The notes below the pieces were generated by a model. It saw only the letters and a list, made by a program, of their open reading frames with translations. It made no database searches and had not been told where the DNA came from. Position numbers and translations under genes: made by a program. Below, one piece after another: positions 62,297-64,000 of a stretch of DNA of 64,000 nucleotides. Numbering within the stretch: the stretch's first letter is position 1; every line of letters begins with the position of its first letter. This DNA is from JBBQYD01 sp942493075 (GTDB lineage Bacteria; Verrucomicrobiota; Verrucomicrobiia; Limisphaerales; UBA8199), in contig OW818681.1 in NCBI GenBank assembly GCA_942493075.1, forward strand, positions 5,456,001 to 5,520,000, read 5' to 3'.

Positions 62297-64000
62297 TTAT
62301 GGCGTTCCAGGGTGAGTCAGCAAAAATTGGAAGTTTTGCAGGCTGTTGAAGTTGTTTAGCCCGCTTCCGCCTATCTGTCCGTCGAGGAATTGGATAGTGC
62401 CGTTGTTGTTAAGAACATTGAATACGTGTCCCGGAAATCCCGTCGTCAACGATTGACCAAACACAATGCCTCTTGAACCATTACCGCTCTGTGAAAGGAT
62501 GCTTCCAATTTGCATTTGGCCGGATACAGGTTGAAAGCTACCGCCATAGGTGTCTTCCAAAACAGATATTGCAGTTTTTCCTCCCCGAAGCGCGCTGGCC
62601 GCGTTACCGCCTAATGTCGCATCGGTGGCGATTGAACAGTTCACACAGTTCATCGTACCGCCAGTTGGATTGACGTTACGGATGGTGCCAGCTAACGCGC
62701 CTTCCCCCTCTGCGGCAATAGCAGATCCTCCTGCCGGTGCTTTCCGTAACAAGAGAAGGAGCAGCACATTAAGCTCTCTTCCGCCGCTGGGCTCATTTCC
62801 CCTCCCGTTGCCTATCTTCAAGTCCAACAGAAAGCCGGCTGAAGTCCGAATACCTTGAAGCATTGCTGCGTCTAGCGAGAATGCGGCGGAGTCCATCACG
62901 TTCTCCAGTCTGCCTAGACTTACGTCGAGCCAACCCCATCCAGCCTCGCCGGCACACAACCCGAACGGATCGATAAAACTAACAGGATTGCCGTCGCCGT
63001 AGGCGTAAAAGTTGAGTCCACCAGAGAACCCGGCTGGGTCAGGGTTGATGTACCGGCAGATGTAAGGATTGTAGTAACGGGCCCGCATATAGAGCAGGCC
63101 GTTGGCGTCGGTTTGAACTCCATAGCGTCCGTTGAACTGGAAAGGTGTATCGTTTGTTCCCGCACGGTAGGTGATTGTGCCGTAAGCGGAATACTCCATT
63201 CGATCTGTCACATGGCCACTACCGTCGGTCAGCGCCACAGTGCTGCCCCGATAATCATAGTGGTATGTCAGCGTGTTCGTGGCGGTTGGTGTCTCCGACA
63301 CCTCGTAAAGCAGGCCCAGGCCATAGACGTAGTAATTGGTTACTCCCCCCTTCACCCGCATCAAAACCTGGGAAAGCGCCGCGTTCGGATTTACCACCAA
63401 CCGCGTAACGCTCGCTCCGTTGGTGATGGCCACCCGGTTTCCGGCAAGATCGTAACCGTAACTGATTCCGCCCACACTGAGAAGCCGGTTACGCGCATCG
63501 AACGTGTAACTGGCTGAGGTATCGTTCGTGAGGGGACCGCTGGTCATGTTGCCGTCCAGGTCATGAGTCACGTCCTGGCCATTGAATGTCGCGATCCGGT
63601 TGTCCTCATTAAACGTCATGGCCCGGTTCGGAAGCGTGTAAGCATGCGGCAATGGCGCGGCAAATTCCCATTCAACCCGCGCAGCCGCGTTCCAGTTTAA
63701 CCTGAAGAGGTTGATGACGTTCCCCGATGCGGTCTTCTCAACAATGTTCGTCAGTTGCCCAGCCGCATCATAGTTCATCTCTCGGACGGTGCCATTGGGC
63801 CGGGTGATCTTTGTGGCCTGACTGGCCAAATCATACTCGATCGACGTCTTGCGATTTGCCCAATCGGTTACGTTGGTGAGCCGATTAAGACTGTCGAACT
63901 GATACTTCACCGCCTTGCCGCCCGGATAGATCAGGTTGGTGACGTTGCCATTGGCATCCTTCTGGTATTGGATCAGGTTCGTTTCCGCATCGCGATAGCT
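62297..64000 (-). CDS. Rhs protein with papain-fold (Tox-PL-like) toxin tip, 5' end outside window
   Basis: The frame is open to the right edge, with an in-frame GTG at 63910 that is not a natural start. It encodes YD/RHS repeats (YNLxG-like units such as YDLAGNRVAI and YDAAGQLTNI), then the Rhs core end RYYNPYICRYINPDPAGFSGG and DPFGLC. The 218 residues after DPFGLC contain the tip toxin. Its active-site parts are NCVNCSIATDATL (Cys near 62636-62638), GHVFNVLNNNG (His near 62426-62428) and QFLDGQ (Asp). This matches the papain-fold glutamine deamidase type toxins. Toxin delivery, by contact or type VI secretion, is inferred from the family. Confidence 0.85.
   Translation of the reverse strand, partial: SYRDAETNLIQYQKDANGNVTNLIYPGGKAVKYQFDSLNRLTNVTDWANRKTSIEYDLASQATKITRPNGTVREMNYDAAGQLTNIVEKTASGNVINLFRLNWNAAARVEWEFAAPLPHAYTLPNRAMTFNEDNRIATFNGQDVTHDLDGNMTSGPLTNDTSASYTFDARNRLLSVGGISYGYDLAGNRVAITNGASVTRLVVNPNAALSQVLMRVKGGVTNYYVYGLGLLYEVSETPTATNTLTYHYDYRGSTVALTDGSGHVTDRMEYSAYGTITYRAGTNDTPFQFNGRYGVQTDANGLLYMRARYYNPYICRYINPDPAGFSGGLNFYAYGDGNPVSFIDPFGLCAGEAGWGWLDVSLGRLENVMDSAAFSLDAAMLQGIRTSAGFLLDLKIGNGRGNEPSGGRELNVLLLLLLRKAPAGGSAIAAEGEGALAGTIRNVNPTGGTMNCVNCSIATDATLGGNAASALRGGKTAISVLEDTYGGSFQPVSGQMQIGSILSQSGNGSRGIVFGQSLTTGFPGHVFNVLNNNGTIQFLDGQIGGSGLNNFNSLQNFQFLLTHPGTP

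Noticed and set aside
1..64000. CRISPR array, tRNA or rRNA genes
   Set aside because: No regular spacer-repeat pattern and no cloverleaf with a TTCGA-type T-loop was seen in the intergenic regions; a ggttc match at 13921 belongs to intron domain V.

Overview
The window looks like a chromosomal segment from a bacterium of the Verrucomicrobiota, probably near Pedosphaera/Limisphaerales. This is inferred from style, with no marker gene to prove it: secreted proteins ending in a small beta module that finishes F(F/Y)RL, a H-x-DG type prepilin, DUF4091 and GH99-like secreted hydrolases, a one-piece SpmA-SpmB protein, GC-rich palindromes ending in cctac, and frequent TTG/GTG starts.

Layout. 1-2445: 3' end of a Bat operon (batD partial, batE). 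2727-8413: a secreted acidic-tailed protein, then a convergent pair of translationally coupled sensor kinases (MASE1 kinase followed by a receiver-headed NarL-type kinase). 8532-11883: a secreted DUF4091 glycosidase-like protein and a class A acid phosphatase. 12074-13965: a complete-looking group II intron with its reverse transcriptase, inserted 4 nt after a palindrome. 14341-16354: small membrane-protein genes and remnants. 16794-19488: a defence-type patch: AIPR protein, a stump that looks like the first codons of a type I methyltransferase (hsdM), and a DUF3800 protein. 19820-22152: prmA, a histidine phosphatase and rph. 22339-27614: two large secreted proteins. 27629-31352: LptG-like permease, GAF sensor kinase and SDR oxidoreductase.

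31441-38113 is a full phosphate regulon: three PHO-box-like repeats on an 11-bp period in front of pstS, then pstC, pstA, pstB, phoU, phoB, phoR. PhoR senses Pst/PhoU state and phosphorylates PhoB, which should bind the repeats and so control the operon that encodes it. 38216-39138 is a HTH antitoxin, a truncated PIN toxin and a truncated antisense secreted-protein gene meeting at one junction. 39667-41001 is a SGNH hydrolase. 41220-43734 is an IS66 element with three genes. 43919-47668 holds a prepilin and poorly characterised genes.

47832-60456 is mostly core genome: holB, an O-antigen ligase-like protein, aroQ, accB-accC, trxA, a minor-pseudopilin cluster (PilV-, PilW- and PilX-like), spmAB, pyrB and pyrR. 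60673-64000 is the tail of an Rhs locus on the minus strand: an Rhs protein (cut by the window edge) with a papain-fold glutamine-deamidase-type toxin tip, an Imm35-type immunity gene 12 bp downstream, two small lipoproteins and an orphan toxin-tip-like fragment.

The best candidates for new biology are the Rhs toxin/immunity tail, the PHO-box array, the eroded AIPR/hsdM/DUF3800 patch, the intron seated in a palindromic repeat, and the two-kinase unit. No tRNA, rRNA or CRISPR array was seen.
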